Origin: Penium margaritaceum
Lineage: Eukaryota; Streptophyta; Zygnematophyceae; Desmidiales; Peniaceae
Length of the DNA: 64,000 nucleotides
Assembly (NCBI GenBank): GCA_023375785.1
Contig: SZWC01000807.1
Location: 218,725-282,724 of the forward strand
Direction of reading: 5' to 3'
Each line of letters begins with the position of its first letter. Position 1 is the first letter of the stretch. The notes under the pieces were generated by a model, which was given only the letters and a program-made list of their open reading frames with translations, was not told the DNA's origin and did not search any database. Positions 62,397 through 64,000 of the stretch are shown piece by piece. A program made the position numbers and the translations under genes.

Positions 62397-64000
62397 AGCC
62401 ACACTTTGCAACTACATATTAAAGGTATTTGTACATGCTAGTCAATAACTAGTATTCACAAACCACTATCTTCCACTCTGACCATTTGTGACTCGTGTTA
62501 TGAGTTGTCAAAGGTTACCACACATAGTGACATTCTTTGGTCATGTTCAGTGACATGCCTACATTGGTTGGTCATCGTGCATGGTATCAACACCGTGCCA
62601 CAACTGATTGAAGATCCTTGTGCTTGCTAATTGATACCTGGTGATTCCAAACCATTGTTTCCCCCTCTGACCATTTGTGACTCGTATTATGAGTTCCCAA
62701 CATTGACCACATACAGCGGATTTCTTTCGTCAAAGGCAGTACATGTGCCTACTTTGGTCGGTCGTTGTGCATGGTAGCCTTACCGTGCTACTACTCATTG
62801 AAGGTCGTTGTATTTGCTACTTGAGAACTGATGTTCCCAGACCATTGTTTCCCCCTCTAATCGTTTGTGACTCGTGTTATGGTTTGTGAACGTTGACCAC
62901 CCATATTGAAACTCTCTCGTCATGGTCACTGACATATGCCTAGTTTGGTTGTCTAGTGTGCATAGTAGAAATACAGTGGCACTACATATTGAAGTTATGT
63001 GTCCTTTCTAGTCGATACATAGGGTTCCCAAGCCATTATCTCTCCCTCTGACCATTTTTGACTCGTGTTATGAGTTGTCAATGTCGACGACACATCCTGG
63101 ACTTCTTTGTTCATAGTCTGTGACGTATGCATCCTTTGATTGGTCAGTGTGCAGGCTAGCCACACCATGCCACTACATGTTGAAGGCATTTGTACTTGCT
63201 AGTTGATAACTAGTGTTCCCAACCCATTGTTTCCCCTTCTGACCATTTGTGACTCGTGTTATGAGTTTTCAACGTTGACCATACACTGTGCACTTCTTTT
63301 TTTCATGGTCAGTGACATATGCCTGCTTTGGTTTGTCATCGTACATGGTTACCACACTATTTCACTACGTATTGAAGGTATTTTTGCTTTCTAGTTGATA
63401 GCTAGTGTTCTCAAACCACTGTTAGCCCCCTATGACTATCTTTGACTCGTGTTGTGAGTTGTCAATGTTGACCACATGAAGTGAAATTCTTTGGTCATAG
63501 TGAGTGTCATATGCATGCTTTGGTTGGTCCCTGTACAATGTAGCCACACTGTGCCACAACATATTGAAGGTGTTTATGCTTGCTATTCGATAACTAGTAT
63601 TCACAAACCATCATCTTCTACTCTGACCATTAGTGACTCGTGTTATGAGTTGTGAAAGTTTACCACACATGGTGACATTCTTTGGTCATGGTCAGTGACA
63701 TATACCTACTTTGGTTGGTCATCGTGCATGGTATCCGCACCGTGCCACAACTTATTGAATGCCCTTATGCATGCTAACTAATACCTGGTGTTCCCAAACC
63801 ATTGTTTCCCCCTCTGACCATTTGTGACTTGTGTTATTAGTTGTCAACGTTGACTACACACAGCAGATTTCTTTGGTCAAAGGCAATACGCATGCCTACT
63901 TTGGTCGGTCATTGTGCATGGTAGCCATATCGTGCTACTACTGATTGAAGCTCGTTGTACTTGCTATTTGAGAACTGATTTTCCCAGACCATTGTTTCCC
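62397..64000 (+). repeat. 191-bp satellite HOR array, segment 7 (continues past window)
   Basis: The array resumes at AGCCACACTTTGC in the F monomer split by element 2, with A-type landmarks near 62463 and 63608 (spacing about 1,145). The order A-B-C-D-E-F is regular. The window ends in a monomer after B, so the array extends further. Confidence 0.94.

Noticed and set aside
4291-64000. CENP-B box in the satellite monomer
   Set aside because: I found no sequence fitting NTTCGNNNNANNCGGGN in the monomer types inspected.

Overview
This window is almost entirely repetitive nuclear DNA of a streptophyte (a land plant or close relative). Three things point there. The LTR retrotransposons are Ty1/Copia in domain order (Gag, protease, integrase, RT, RNase H). 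A 283-bp insert encodes part of CcmF, a gene carried by plant-type mitochondrial genomes. A small gene fragment begins with a chloroplast-transit-peptide-like N-terminus. I see no intact host gene, no rRNA, no functional tRNA and nothing bacterial.

Layout. 1-731 is a non-repetitive flank with no recognisable gene. 732-4290 is a minisatellite of 10-12 bp units built on GGCAATGCCT. At about 4291 it abuts a tandem satellite that runs in one orientation to the end of the window. The satellite monomer is about 191 bp. Six diverged monomer types, here called A to F, follow each other in fixed order to form a higher-order repeat (HOR) of about 1,146 bp. Register-shifted and hybrid monomers mark past unequal exchange.

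The array is interrupted by six foreign segments: a Copia fossil (12537-16919), a solo LTR of a different, probably Gypsy-like family (22463-23438), a mitochondrial ccmF patch (34767-35049), a composite of unique DNA plus a partial Copia element (about 44071-47305), a solo Copia LTR (52039-52737) and a longer Copia fossil (56333-62396). Four are bounded by 5-bp target-site duplications. The ccmF patch and the composite are not, and look like repair-type insertions.

The Copia family has a 699-bp LTR that contains tRNA-like Pol III A-box and B-box motifs. Three runs of N, all inside Copia copies, are flanked by direct duplications of 232, 233 and 225 bp. These are best explained as unmerged contig overlaps, so lengths there are inflated.

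Together this resembles a centromeric or pericentromeric HOR satellite colonised by LTR retrotransposons. That assignment is inference, because no chromatin evidence exists in raw sequence. Most open frames of 60-230 codons in the window are by-products of the repeats.
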